A stretch of DNA of 64,000 bases from NCBI RefSeq assembly GCF_021462825.1, contig NZ_JAKEEB010000017.1, positions 1 through 64,000 on the forward strand, read 5' to 3'. A model generated the notes under the pieces. The model did not search any database and had not been told where the DNA came from. It worked only from the letters and a program-made list of their open reading frames with translations. Below, one piece after another: positions 53,985-62,556 of this stretch (position 1 is the first letter of the stretch; every line of letters begins with the position of its first letter). A program made the translations under genes and the position numbers. This DNA comes from Streptomyces glomeratus. GTDB taxonomy: Bacteria; Actinomycetota; Actinomycetes; Streptomycetales; Streptomycetaceae.

Positions 53985-55265
53985 ATGCCCGCATCCCCGA
54001 GCACTGCCCGGGCCATCAACGACCGGCTCGCCCTGCGCCTGCTGCAGCAGGAAGGCCCCTTGACGGCAGGGCGGTTGAAGCAGCTCACCGGACTGTCCCG
54101 GCCCACGGTCGCCGACCTCGTCGAACGGCTCGCCGCGGCCGGGCTGATCACGGTGGTGGGGGAGTCGGGCGAGCAGCGGCGCGGCCCGAACGCGCGACTG
54201 TACGGGATCGTCGCCGACCGCGCCCATCTCGCGGCCCTCGACGTGCGCACCGGCGGTGTCTCCGTCCTCGTCTCCGATCTGCTCGGTGGGGTGCTCGCCG
54301 AGGCGTCGGTGCCCATCGGCGGCGACACGGGCACGGGGCCCGCGGTCGAGCAGGCGGTGACGCTGGTGGAGCGTGCCGCCAAGGAGGCCGGTGCCGCTTC
54401 GCTGCACACGGTCGGGATCGGGGCGCCGGGACTGATCGACCCCGCCACCGGGGAACTGCGGGACACCACCGGGCTGCCCGCATGGCACCGCCGTCTGGTC
54501 ACCGCGCTCCAGGAGCGCCTGCCCGCGCGCGTGATCGTGGAGAACGAGACCAACCTCGCCGCGCTGGCCGAGCAACGCGAGGGCGTCGCGCGTGACCGTG
54601 ACACCTTTGTGCTGCTGTGGCTGGGACACGGCACCGGTGCGGCCGTGGTGCTGGACGGCGCCCTGCGTCGCGGAGCCTCGGGCGGCACCGGCGAGATCGG
54701 GTTTCTGCCGGTCCCGGGCACCCGCACGCTGCCGTCGGCGACGGACTGCGAGGGGGGCTTCCACTCCCTGGCGGGAGCGGCCGCCATCGCCGAACTGGCC
54801 GGCTGTTACGGCCTGTTGACCGAGGGCCAGGCGGACGGCCCGACCGTGGCGGCACTGGTCGGCCGGGCCGTACGGGCGGTGGAAGGGCGGGATGCCGTGG
54901 CCGGCCGGGCTGCCGGGGAAGGCCCGGCCGGCGCCGCGGGCCCGGCTGCCGCCGCAGGCCGACCGGGCGCCCCAAACGGGGACAACGCGTCCCGTTTCCT
55001 CGACACCCTGGCCGACCGTCTCGCCATCGGCGCCGCCTCCGTCACCGCGGTCCTCGACCCCGGCTGTGTCGTGCTCGGCGGCGAGGTCGGACAGGCCGGC
55101 GGGCGCATGCTCGCCGGGCGCGTCCAGGAGCGGCTCGCCCGGATGTCGCCGCTGCGGACCGAGGTGCGGGCGAGTGCGCTGGGCGGCAACGCGGTCCTGC
55201 GCGGTGCGCTGCTGACCGCGCGGGACGGCGCGCAGGACGACATCTTCGCGCCCCCGGCCCGCTGA
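53985..55265 (+). CDS. ROK-family transcriptional regulator
   Basis: The 426-residue protein has an N-terminal winged helix (LQQEGPLTAGRLKQLTGLSRPTVADLVERLAAAGLI) and a C-terminal ROK (sugar-kinase-like) domain with DVRTGG, GIGAPGLID, NETNLAALAE and LGHGTGAAVVLDG. The usual ROK zinc motif (CxCGxxGCxE) is missing: the region reads SATDCEGGFHSLAG, so metal-dependent sugar sensing may be altered. A Gly/Ala/Pro-rich insertion lies near residues 305-335. GGGAGGA precedes the ATG. Confidence 0.9.
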   Translation: MPASPSTARAINDRLALRLLQQEGPLTAGRLKQLTGLSRPTVADLVERLAAAGLITVVGESGEQRRGPNARLYGIVADRAHLAALDVRTGGVSVLVSDLLGGVLAEASVPIGGDTGTGPAVEQAVTLVERAAKEAGAASLHTVGIGAPGLIDPATGELRDTTGLPAWHRRLVTALQERLPARVIVENETNLAALAEQREGVARDRDTFVLLWLGHGTGAAVVLDGALRRGASGGTGEIGFLPVPGTRTLPSATDCEGGFHSLAGAAAIAELAGCYGLLTEGQADGPTVAALVGRAVRAVEGRDAVAGRAAGEGPAGAAGPAAAAGRPGAPNGDNASRFLDTLADRLAIGAASVTAVLDPGCVVLGGEVGQAGGRMLAGRVQERLARMSPLRTEVRASALGGNAVLRGALLTARDGAQDDIFAPPAR

Positions 55266-55282
55266 CCTCGGGTCGGCATCGG

Positions 55283-56041
55283 TCAGCGCGCCGTCGCCCC
55301 GCCCGCGTACCGAGCCGCCAGGTGTTCCTCGAACGTGCCCTTGCCCACCGGGTTCCCGGGGGTCAGATGGCCACCGGCGCGCAGCGCGCGGAACGCCTTG
55401 CCCGGGACCGGCACGGTCAGGGCCGGCCGTCGGCGCCCCGTCGCCCGCAGCCAGGCCCGGGCCAGGTCCGGGAACGTCCGCACCTCGGGACCGCCCATGT
55501 CCTCGACCCGCCCGGCCGGCCCGTCCACGGCCAGTTCCGCCAGCCGGTCCGCCACCTCGGACACCGCGATCGGCTGGTCGCTCACGCCCGCCGGGAGGAT
55601 CAGCACCGGCAGCCTGCCCATGCCCTCGAAAACCCGCACCAGCAGATCGTGGAACTGGGTCGTCCGCAGGATCGTCCAGCCCAGCCCCGACTCCTGGATC
55701 TGCCGCTCGACGGCGTGCTTGGCCTTGTAGTAGCCGATCGGCACCGCATCCACCCCGACGATCGAGATGTACACGAGATGGGCCACGCCCGCCCGCCGCG
55801 CGGCCTCGATCAGGTGCACGGCGGCCTGCTCGTCGCCGCCGCGGGGCGTGCTCGCACAGTGCACCACCGTGTCGACGCCCGCGACCGCCGCGTCCAGACC
55901 GCTGCCACCCCGGATCAGATCGACGGCGTAGGGCTGTGCGTGACGGGCGAGAACACGCACCTCGTGGCCGCCCGTCCGCAGCCGCTCGGTGACGAGCCGG
56001 CCGAGCGTTCCGGTGCCGCCGGTCACCAGGATCGTGGTCAT
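55283..56041 (-). CDS. NAD(P)H-binding SDR/NmrA-type oxidoreductase, ECF41 partner
   Basis: The 252-residue Rossmann protein starts MTTILVTGGTGTLGRLV with the GxxGxxG cofactor loop, and has YISIVGVDAVPIGYYKAKHAVE and a substrate-side region like atypical SDR5 members. ECF41 sigma factors are regularly encoded beside one of three enzyme types (carboxymuconolactone decarboxylase, oxidoreductase or epimerase; COE), and this gene fits that partner role. It is transcribed from just behind the sigma gene, and a TGTCACA element precedes it. Confidence 0.88.
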   Translation of the reverse strand: MTTILVTGGTGTLGRLVTERLRTGGHEVRVLARHAQPYAVDLIRGGSGLDAAVAGVDTVVHCASTPRGGDEQAAVHLIEAARRAGVAHLVYISIVGVDAVPIGYYKAKHAVERQIQESGLGWTILRTTQFHDLLVRVFEGMGRLPVLILPAGVSDQPIAVSEVADRLAELAVDGPAGRVEDMGGPEVRTFPDLARAWLRATGRRRPALTVPVPGKAFRALRAGGHLTPGNPVGKGTFEEHLAARYAGGATAR

Positions 56042-56098
56042 GTGCTTCCGTCCCTTCGCGTGAGGGCGCTCCCTCCTGGAACGCCCCTTCTCCGCTAC

Positions 56099-56126
56099 GA
56101 CCGGACGGCACCCGCCGAATGTGACA
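56099..56126 (-). promoter_or_regulatory. Candidate ECF41-type promoter
   Basis: Read on the minus strand, TGTCACA (56126-56120) is followed after 16 nt by CGGTC (56103-56099), upstream of the SDR gene. The -35 matches the known ECF41 element exactly; the -10 is close to CGTC but not exact. Confidence 0.5.
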
Positions 56127-56129
56127 GGC

Positions 56130-57014
56130 TCAGCAGCGGCCGAGCTGGCGCTCCACGAACGCCAGCTTGTCCGGGTTCACCACCGACCGCAGCCGGGCCA
56201 CCAGCCCGTCGCGGACCTCGATCGCGACGACCCCCACGACCCGGTCGCCGTCCCGGGCCACCAGCGCCGCCGCGCCGTTGACCTCCTCCACCGTGAGACC
56301 GACGTGCGCGAGGAAGCCCCGGAAACCGCCCGCCAGGAAGCGGAGCACCTTCTCGCGCCCCTCGATCGGCCGCCGCGCCGAGCTGACCTTGCCGCCGCCG
56401 TCGCCCCACCAGGTCACGTCCGTCGCGAGCAGCTTCTCCAGACCGGCCAGATCACCGTCCCGGGCCGCGGCCAGGAACGACTCCAGCAGCCAGGCCAGGC
56501 GCTCGGGTTCCGCCTGGAACCGCGTGTCGTCGGCGGCCAGGCGCCGCACCGCCCTGCGGTACAGCTGGCGGCAGTTGGCCTCCCCGAGGTCCAGCACCTC
56601 CGCGATCTCCCGGTGGCCGTACGCGAACGCCTCCCGCAGCACGTACACCGCACGCTCGGCCGGGGTGAGCCGCTCCAGCAGGACCAGCAGGGCGAACGAC
56701 ACGGCATCGCGCTGTTCGGCGGACTCCAGGGGGCCGAGCGTGCCGTCCGAGGTGACCACGGGCTCCGGCAGCCAGGGCCCGGGGTACACCTCGCGCCGGG
56801 CACGGGCCGAGGTGAGCCGGGTGAGACAGAGGTTGGTGACGACCTTGGCCAGCCATGCCCCGGGCCGTTCCACGTCCTCCCGGTCGGCCGCGCTCCAGCG
56901 CAGAAACGCGTCCTGCACCGTGTCCTCCGCCTCCTCGGCGGATCCCAGCATCCGGTAGGCGAGACCGAACAGGCGCGGACGGTGGCTCTCGAATATGTCG
57001 GCTTGCGTCGTCAC
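56130..57014 (-). CDS. ECF41-family sigma factor (SigJ-type)
   Basis: The 294-residue protein has sigma region 2 (IFESHRPRLFGLAYRMLGSAEEAEDTVQDAFLRW) and region 4 (RLTPAERAVYVLREAFAYGHREIAEVLDLGEANCRQLYRRA). A C-terminal SnoaL-like extension of about 100 residues contains the ECF41 hallmarks WLPEP, DGGGK and NPDKL. In this family the extension controls activity in place of an anti-sigma factor, and none is seen nearby. GTG 57014 is preferred to the longer frame starting at 57074. Confidence 0.92.
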   Translation of the reverse strand: MTTQADIFESHRPRLFGLAYRMLGSAEEAEDTVQDAFLRWSAADREDVERPGAWLAKVVTNLCLTRLTSARARREVYPGPWLPEPVVTSDGTLGPLESAEQRDAVSFALLVLLERLTPAERAVYVLREAFAYGHREIAEVLDLGEANCRQLYRRAVRRLAADDTRFQAEPERLAWLLESFLAAARDGDLAGLEKLLATDVTWWGDGGGKVSSARRPIEGREKVLRFLAGGFRGFLAHVGLTVEEVNGAAALVARDGDRVVGVVAIEVRDGLVARLRSVVNPDKLAFVERQLGRC

Positions 57015-57128
57015 GCCGACAGCCTCCCAGACGCCCCGGTGGGAGCCCGGCGGCGGGGCAAGGGCCTCCGTCACCGCCGCCGGGCCGTTCAGGGACGGCG
57101 CACCGGGCCGGGATCGCCGACCCTAAAA

Positions 57129-57165
57129 GGACTAGACCAGACGCGTCAATAGGTATGGACCAATT
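57129..57165. promoter_or_regulatory. Weak DasR-like (dre-like) motif
   Basis: GGACTAGACCAG (57129-57140) resembles the core of the DasR consensus TGGTCTAGACCA with two or three differences, and GGTATGGACCAATT follows at 57152. A link between N-acetylglucosamine sensing and the rib operon is speculative. Confidence 0.25.
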
Positions 57166-57338
57166 GTCAAATGCCCTTCACGGGGCCGCCGTTGCCGCGA
57201 TGCGCTCCCACCGGCCGGTCGGCGGCTCCACCCCGCGGTGCGCGTGCAGTCCGCTATGTGAGCATGTGAGGCAGCCCACAGCGGTTCACCCGCATGGCCG
57301 TCCATCGGGCGTGGCACACTGAGCCTGTACCAAAAGCA

Positions 57339-57465
57339 GCGCACTCCGGGGTCGGTGAAAGTCCGAACCGGCGGTTACAGTCCGCGACCCGGTCGCTTCC
57401 AGCGATCGGCTGACCAGGTGAAATTCCTGGACCGACGGTTAAAGTCCGGATGGGAGGCAGTGCGC
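57339..57465 (+). promoter_or_regulatory. FMN riboswitch (RFN element)
   Basis: The outer stem is GCGCACT (57339-57345) with AGTGCGC (57459-57465). Inside, the conserved core GGGTCGGTGAAAGTCCGAAC, the ACAGTCCGCGAC block, GACCGACGGTTAAAGTCCGG and GATGGGAGGCAG are all present in order. It senses FMN and controls the riboflavin operon below. A 9-bp hairpin, GGCTCGTCC with GGACGGGCC (57498-57518), downstream could be the expression-platform terminator. Confidence 0.96.
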
Positions 57466-57613
57466 GGCGGGCGGGCATTCGTGCGCGCCGCCGTACCGGC
57501 TCGTCCAGAGGACGGGCCCTGTCCGGCGTCGCCCCGGTGTCCTCGCCCGTGTCTGCTGTCGTCATCGACAGGCCCCGGAGTCCGTGCCCTACTGAGGCAG
57601 GAGGACCCGGGAA

Positions 57614-58216
57614 GTGTTCACCGGAATCGTCGAAGAACTGGGTGAGGTCACCGCCGTCGAGAACCTCGGCGACTCCTCCCGCTTCCGTCTCCGTGGACCC
57701 GTCGTCACCGAGGGAGCCCGGCACGGCGACTCCATCGCCGTCAACGGCGTCTGTCTCACCGTCGTGGAGCACGAGGGCGACGAATTCACCGCCGACGTCA
57801 TGGCGGAGACCCTCGAGCGCTCCAGCCTCGGCGCCCTCACGGTCGGCTCCCGGGTCAACCTCGAACGGCCCACCGCCGTCGGCGCCCGCCTGGGCGGCCA
57901 CATCGTGCAGGGCCACGTGGACGGCACCGGAACGGTGCTGGAGCGCAAGCCCTCCGAGAACTGGGAGATCGTCAAGGTCTCACTGCCCGAGGACCTTTCG
58001 CGCTACGTCGTGGAGAAGGGCTCCATCACCGTCGACGGCATCAGCCTCACGGTCGTCGAGGCGGGCCCGGACTACTTCACCGTCAGCCTCATCCCCACCA
58101 CTCTCGCCCTGACCACGCTCGGCCTCAAGCAGCCCGGCGACCCGGTCAACCTCGAGGTCGACGTCGTCGCCAAGTACGTCGAGCGGCTGCTGGCGAACCA
58201 GGGGGCCACCCGGTGA
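57614..58216 (+). CDS. ribE: Riboflavin synthase
   Basis: RibE joins two molecules of 6,7-dimethyl-8-ribityllumazine to riboflavin. The 200-residue protein has the two lumazine-binding repeats (MFTGIVEELGEVT; GGHIVQGHVDGTG and NGVCLTVVE/DGISLTVVE pairs). The GTG start has AGGAGG upstream. It is the first gene of the riboswitch-controlled operon and overlaps the next gene by GTGA. Confidence 0.97.
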   Translation: MFTGIVEELGEVTAVENLGDSSRFRLRGPVVTEGARHGDSIAVNGVCLTVVEHEGDEFTADVMAETLERSSLGALTVGSRVNLERPTAVGARLGGHIVQGHVDGTGTVLERKPSENWEIVKVSLPEDLSRYVVEKGSITVDGISLTVVEAGPDYFTVSLIPTTLALTTLGLKQPGDPVNLEVDVVAKYVERLLANQGATR

Positions 58217-58857
58217 ACTGGCTCAACTCCGAGGCGTTCGTCGTCTTCGGCCAGCACATCAAGTGGTCGGACATGATCGGCAATGTCATCGGCCTGGTCG
58301 CCCTGGCGTTCGGCTGGCGGCGCTCCATATGGAGTTGGCCCACCCAGTTCCTGTCCGGACTCATCCTCTTCGCGGCCTTCGCCACCGCCCATCTGTCCGG
58401 CAGCGCCGGCAAGCAGATCGTGGTCATGGTCGTCGCCGTCTACGGCTGGTGGCAGTGGAACCGCGGCAAGGGCCAGGCGGAGGACGGCCACATCGCCGTG
58501 CGGTTCGCCACCTGGCGCGAGCGCGGCGTGCTGGCCGGCGCCGCGGCCGCGGGCACGCTCGCCGTGGCGGGCCTGTTCACCGCCTTCCCGTCGCTGTCCT
58601 GGGACCCCTGGCCCGACGCCTACATCTTCGTCGGCACCATCGTCGCCATGTACGCCCAGGCGCGCGGCATGGTCGAGTTCTGGATCGCCTGGCTGCTGGT
58701 GGACGCCGTCGGCGTCCCGCTCAACTTCGCCAACGGATTCGCCTTCTCCGGATTCGTCTACGTCATCTACGGCGCGCTCGTCCTGTGGGGCATGCGCGAC
58801 TGGTGGCTGCGCTCCCGCAGGGCCGCGCGGCCCGTACTGGAAGGAGCCCACGCATGA
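58213..58857 (+). CDS. ribM: PnuC-family riboflavin transporter RibM (PnuX)
   Basis: The 214-residue membrane protein has about seven transmembrane helices. The PnuC-type core includes IGNVIGLVALAFGWRRSIWSWPTQFLSGLI and WRERGVLAGA, plus FVGTIVAMYAQARGMVEFWIAWLLVDAVGVPLNF. PnuC proteins usually import nicotinamide riboside, but those inside FMN-riboswitch operons (RibM/PnuX of Corynebacterium and S. davaonensis) carry riboflavin, which is the likely job here. It is translationally coupled to ribE and ribBA by 4-bp overlaps. Confidence 0.92.
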   Translation: MNWLNSEAFVVFGQHIKWSDMIGNVIGLVALAFGWRRSIWSWPTQFLSGLILFAAFATAHLSGSAGKQIVVMVVAVYGWWQWNRGKGQAEDGHIAVRFATWRERGVLAGAAAAGTLAVAGLFTAFPSLSWDPWPDAYIFVGTIVAMYAQARGMVEFWIAWLLVDAVGVPLNFANGFAFSGFVYVIYGALVLWGMRDWWLRSRRAARPVLEGAHA

Positions 58858-60143
58858 CCACCGCGCCGGTCCTGTACAGCATGGACGACGTCGAGGACTT
58901 CGCGCTCGACCCGGTCGAGCAGGCCATCGCCGACATCGCGGCCGGCCGCCCGGTCGTGGTCGTCGACGACGAGGACCGCGAGAACGAGGGCGATCTCGTC
59001 ATCGCCGCCGAGAAGGCCACCCCCGAGATCGTCGCCTTCATGATGAGCGAGTGCCGCGGCCTGATCTGCGCCCCCATGGAGGGCGCGGAACTCGACCGCC
59101 TCCAGCTCCCCCAGATGGTCGACCACAACACCGAGTCGATGCGCACCGCGTTCACCGTGTCCGTCGACGCGAGCGGCGCCCACGGCGTGACCACCGGTAT
59201 CTCCGCCTCCGACCGTGCCACCACCCTGCGGCTGCTCGCCGGCGGCGAGGCGGGCCCCGGCGACTTCGTCCGCCCCGGCCATGTCTTCCCGCTGCGCGCC
59301 AAGCCCGGCGGCGTCCTCGTCCGCAACGGCCACACCGAGGCCGCCGTCGACCTCGCACGGCTCGCGGGGCTGCGCCCGGCCGGCGCGATCGTGGAGATCG
59401 CCGGCGAGGACGGCCACATGCTGCGCCTGCCGGAACTGATCCCGTTCGCCCGCAGGCACGGCCTGACGATCATCTCGATCGAGGACCTGATCGCCTACCG
59501 CCGTACCTCCGAGCCCACCGTCCGCCGCGAGGCCCAGGTCCACCTGCCGACGGCCTTCGGCACCTTCACGGCGTACGGCTACCGGTCGACCGTCGACGGC
59601 GTCGAGCACGTCGCCCTCGTCCACGGTGAGATCGGCGACGGCGAGGACGTCCTGGTCCGTATGCACTCGGAGTGCCTCACCGGCGATGTCTTCCACTCCC
59701 TGCGCTGCGACTGCGGCCCCCAGCTGGAGGCATCCCTGGAGCGCATCCAGGCCGAGGGCCGGGGCGTGGTGGTCTATCTGCGCGGCCACGAGGGACGCGG
59801 CATCGGGCTGCTGTCCAAGCTGCGCGCCTACGAACTCCAGGAACGCGGCCGCGACACCCTGGACGCCAACCTGGAGCTGGGCCTGCCCGCCGACGCCCGT
59901 GACTACGCCGCCGGCGCCCAGATCCTGGAGGACCTCGGCGTCCGCAGCCTGCGTCTGATGACCAACAACCCCGACAAGACCGAGGCGTTGGTCCGCCACG
60001 GCCTCAAGGTCACCGAGCGGGAGCCGATGCCCGTACAGGCGGGCGAACACAACCTCCGTTACCTGCGCACCAAGCGGGACCGGATGGGGCACGACCTGCC
60101 GGGGCTGGACACGACCGCCGTGTCCGCCTGCGGCAACCAGTAA
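58854..60143 (+). CDS. ribBA: Bifunctional DHBP synthase / GTP cyclohydrolase II
   Basis: The 429-residue enzyme supplies both precursors of riboflavin. The N-terminal RibB half (about 20-220) makes 3,4-dihydroxy-2-butanone 4-phosphate (DDEDRENEGDLVIAAE; RPGHVFPLRAKPGG). The C-terminal RibA half opens GTP, with zinc ligands in CLTGDVFHSLRCDCGPQL and the GHEGRGIGLLSKLRAYELQE motif. ATG 58854 overlaps the ribM stop. Confidence 0.97.
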   Translation: MTTAPVLYSMDDVEDFALDPVEQAIADIAAGRPVVVVDDEDRENEGDLVIAAEKATPEIVAFMMSECRGLICAPMEGAELDRLQLPQMVDHNTESMRTAFTVSVDASGAHGVTTGISASDRATTLRLLAGGEAGPGDFVRPGHVFPLRAKPGGVLVRNGHTEAAVDLARLAGLRPAGAIVEIAGEDGHMLRLPELIPFARRHGLTIISIEDLIAYRRTSEPTVRREAQVHLPTAFGTFTAYGYRSTVDGVEHVALVHGEIGDGEDVLVRMHSECLTGDVFHSLRCDCGPQLEASLERIQAEGRGVVVYLRGHEGRGIGLLSKLRAYELQERGRDTLDANLELGLPADARDYAAGAQILEDLGVRSLRLMTNNPDKTEALVRHGLKVTEREPMPVQAGEHNLRYLRTKRDRMGHDLPGLDTTAVSACGNQ

Positions 60144-60162
60144 GAGAGCACGGAGGAGAGAC

Positions 60163-60648
60163 GTGAGCGGCAAGGGTGCACCGGAGCTGTCCGTACGCAA
60201 CGCGAGCGACCTGCGGGTCGCCGTCATCGCGGCACAGTGGCACGACAAGGTGATGGACGGTCTGGTCGAGGGCGCCCTGCGCGCCCTGCGAGAGCTGGGG
60301 ATCGACGAGCCGACACTGCTGCGGGTTCCCGGGAGCTTCGAGCTGCCGGTGGCCGCCAAGGTGCTCGCGGGCCGCGGCTACGACGCCATCGTCGCCCTCG
60401 GGGTCGTCATCCGAGGCGGAACCCCTCACTTCGACTATGTGTGCCAGGGCGTCACCCAGGGCCTCACCCAGGTGTCGGTCGAGACCGGCGTACCCGTCGG
60501 CTTCGGCGTGCTGACCTGTGACACCGAGGAACAGGCGCTGGACCGCGCCGGCCTGGAGGGCTCCAGCGAGGACAAGGGCCACGAAGCCGTCACGGCGGCG
60601 GTGGCGACCGCGGCGACGCTGCGCTCGGTATCCGAGCCCTGGCACTGA
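60163..60648 (+). CDS. ribH: Lumazine synthase
   Basis: RibH condenses the two precursors into 6,7-dimethyl-8-ribityllumazine. The 161-residue protein has AAQWHDKVMDGLVEGALRAL, PGSFELPVAAKVLA, LGVVIRGGTPHFDYV (catalytic His in the HFD motif) and FGVLTCDTEEQALDRAG. The GTG start has GGAGGAGAG upstream. It ends the rib operon. Confidence 0.97.
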   Translation: MSGKGAPELSVRNASDLRVAVIAAQWHDKVMDGLVEGALRALRELGIDEPTLLRVPGSFELPVAAKVLAGRGYDAIVALGVVIRGGTPHFDYVCQGVTQGLTQVSVETGVPVGFGVLTCDTEEQALDRAGLEGSSEDKGHEAVTAAVATAATLRSVSEPWH

Positions 60649-60681
60649 GGCAGCGCCCGGAGCGCTAGGGTTAGCACCACC

Positions 60682-60954
60682 ATGTCCAAGAAGACGTTCG
60701 AGGAGCTCTTCACCGAGCTCCAGCACAAGGCCGCCCACGGCGATCCCGCCACCTCCCGCACCGCCGAACTGGTGGGCAAGGGGGTCCATGCCATCGGCAA
60801 GAAGATCGTCGAGGAGGCCGCCGAGGTCTGGATGGCCGCCGAGTACGAGGGCAAGGAGGCGGCCGCCGAGGAGATCTCGCAGTTGCTGTACCACGTCCAG
60901 GTGATGATGGTGGCGCGGGGAGTCTCCCTGAACGACGTCTACGCCCACCTCTGA
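60682..60954 (+). CDS. hisE: Phosphoribosyl-ATP diphosphatase
   Basis: HisE removes pyrophosphate from phosphoribosyl-ATP, the second step of histidine synthesis. The 90-residue protein is the free-standing actinobacterial form, with the metal-binding helix KKIVEEAAEVWMAAEYEG and EEISQLLYHVQVMM. It starts 33 nt after ribH and 48 nt before hisG, so it may be read with both. Confidence 0.96.
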   Translation: MSKKTFEELFTELQHKAAHGDPATSRTAELVGKGVHAIGKKIVEEAAEVWMAAEYEGKEAAAEEISQLLYHVQVMMVARGVSLNDVYAHL

Positions 60955-61002
60955 GCCAGCCCCCACACAGTTCCGTACGAACGAGCAAAGGAAGCCGACC
61001 TC

Positions 61003-61851
61003 ATGCTGCGCATCGCCGTCCCCAACAAGGGTTCACTGTCCGGCCCTGCGGCGGAGATGCTGCATGAGGCCGGCTACCAGCAGCGGCGGGAGTCCAAGGA
61101 GCTCAGGATCGTCGACCCGGAGAACGAGGTCGAGTTCTTCTACCTCCGCCCCCGCGACATCGCGATCTACGTCTCCTCCGGCCGCCTCGACATCGGCATC
61201 ACCGGGCGGGACCTGCTCATCGACTCCGGCGCCAACGCCGAGGAGATCCTTCCGCTCGGCTTCGCCCGCTCGACCTTCCGCTTCGCCACCAAGCCCGGCA
61301 CCGCGAGGAGCGTCGAGGACCTCACGGGCATGACGGTCGCCACCTCCTACGAGGGCATCGTCGCCAAGCACCTCGCGGACAAGGGCATCGACGCCTCCGT
61401 CGTGCACCTGGACGGCGCCGTCGAGACCGCCATCGAACTCGGTGTCGCCGAGGTCATCGCGGACGTCGTCGAGACCGGCACCTCGCTGCGCAACGCGGGC
61501 CTGGAGGTCATCGGCGAGCCCATCATGAAGTCCGAGGCGATCGTCGTCCGCCGCACCGGCGCCGACGCCGGGGAGCCCAAGGTCCAGCAGTTCCTGCGCC
61601 GCCTCCAGGGCGTACTGGTGGCCCGGACGTACGTGATGATGGACTACGACTGCCGTGTCGAGCAGCTCGAGAAGGCCGTCGCCCTCACCCCGGGCCTGGA
61701 GTCCCCCACCGTCTCCCCGCTGCACAACGAGGGCTGGGTCGCCGTCCGCGCCATGGTCCCGGCCAAGGAGGCCCAGCGGATCATGGACGACCTGTATGCC
61801 ATCGGCGCCCGGGCCATCCTGACCACGGCGATCCACGCCTGCCGTCTGTGA
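61003..61851 (+). CDS. hisG: ATP phosphoribosyltransferase (long form)
   Basis: HisG starts histidine synthesis by joining ATP and PRPP and is inhibited by histidine. The 282-residue length, with a C-terminal domain from about residue 210 (RRLQGVLVARTYVMMDYDC onward), marks the self-sufficient long form that does not need HisZ. The core has MLRIAVPNKGSLSGPAAEML, GRLDIGITGRDLL and the PRPP-binding IADVVETGTSLRNAGL. Confidence 0.97.
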   Translation: MLRIAVPNKGSLSGPAAEMLHEAGYQQRRESKELRIVDPENEVEFFYLRPRDIAIYVSSGRLDIGITGRDLLIDSGANAEEILPLGFARSTFRFATKPGTARSVEDLTGMTVATSYEGIVAKHLADKGIDASVVHLDGAVETAIELGVAEVIADVVETGTSLRNAGLEVIGEPIMKSEAIVVRRTGADAGEPKVQQFLRRLQGVLVARTYVMMDYDCRVEQLEKAVALTPGLESPTVSPLHNEGWVAVRAMVPAKEAQRIMDDLYAIGARAILTTAIHACRL

Positions 61852-61865
61852 GGGATCGCACACCG

Positions 61866-62321
61866 ATGCCGGACCTGCCCGCCCTCCCCGTGACCTTCAG
61901 GCCCGCCCGCACCCGAGTGGTGCTGGTCACCGCGGGGATCGCCATATTCGCCGTGATCACCACGGTCGGCCTGCTGCTGGAGCCGCTCACCGCCGGCGAA
62001 CGGCTCAGCTTCATCGTCACGGCGACCCTTCTGTGCGGAGTGCTGCTGCTGCTCTCCCGGCCCAAGGTCGTCGCCGACGAGTCCGGGGTCACCGTCGTCA
62101 ATATTGCCAGCTCACGCCGCCTCGAGTGGGCGGAGATCCTGCGGGTCAACCTGCGTCCGGGTGATCCCTGGGTGTTCCTCGATCTGAGCGACGGCACCAG
62201 CCTGCCCGCCCTCGGCATCCAGCCGGGCATCGCCAGACAGCGGGCGATCCAGGACGCGCGCACGCTGCGCGCGCTCGCCGAGGCCCGCTCCACGGCCGAT
62301 CCCGAGCGACATCGGGGCTGA
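61866..62321 (+). CDS. PH-domain membrane protein
   Basis: The 151-residue protein has two transmembrane helices (VLVTAGIAIFAVITTVGLLL; FIVTATLLCGVLLLL) followed by a short PH-like domain (LSRPKVVADESGVTVVNIASSRRLEWAEILRVNLRPGDPWVFLDLSDG). Function is unknown. A GTG at 61848, overlapping the hisG stop, is an alternative start; the ATG used has GAGGGA upstream. Confidence 0.85.
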   Translation: MPDLPALPVTFRPARTRVVLVTAGIAIFAVITTVGLLLEPLTAGERLSFIVTATLLCGVLLLLSRPKVVADESGVTVVNIASSRRLEWAEILRVNLRPGDPWVFLDLSDGTSLPALGIQPGIARQRAIQDARTLRALAEARSTADPERHRG

Positions 62322-62399
62322 CTTCGGGGCGCCCGCCCTGACGCGCAAGACGGAATCTTGATTAATCTGGTGTGCAGAGGCGTTTCCGTTGCGCCTTCG

Positions 62400-62428
62400 C
62401 CCCTGAGGTTCCGCCCGGTGCTCAGGGG
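62400..62428 (+). promoter_or_regulatory. Leader hairpin before the CNNM gene
   Basis: CCCCTGAG-N13-CTCAGGGG lies 129 nt upstream of the start of the CNNM/CBS gene. The 235-nt gap around it (62322-62556) is rich in further short complementary stretches, but no known riboswitch class was recognised. Confidence 0.4.
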
Positions 62429-62556
62429 TTCCTGCTACCCGAGGAGTGACTCCCTCCGGCGATGGACGGATCGTCCTGTAGTACCTGCGCCGCCCCCTGC
62501 CGACATAGCGCGGACCGTACCCCCGAGGTCCGCGCCGACGCGGAGGCGGCGGCATC

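Noticed and set aside
57155..57322. Small 55-codon frame (MDQLSNALHG...) before the riboswitch
   Set aside because: No Shine-Dalgarno and a Pro/His/Arg-rich end; it lies in the promoter region and is not convincing as a gene.
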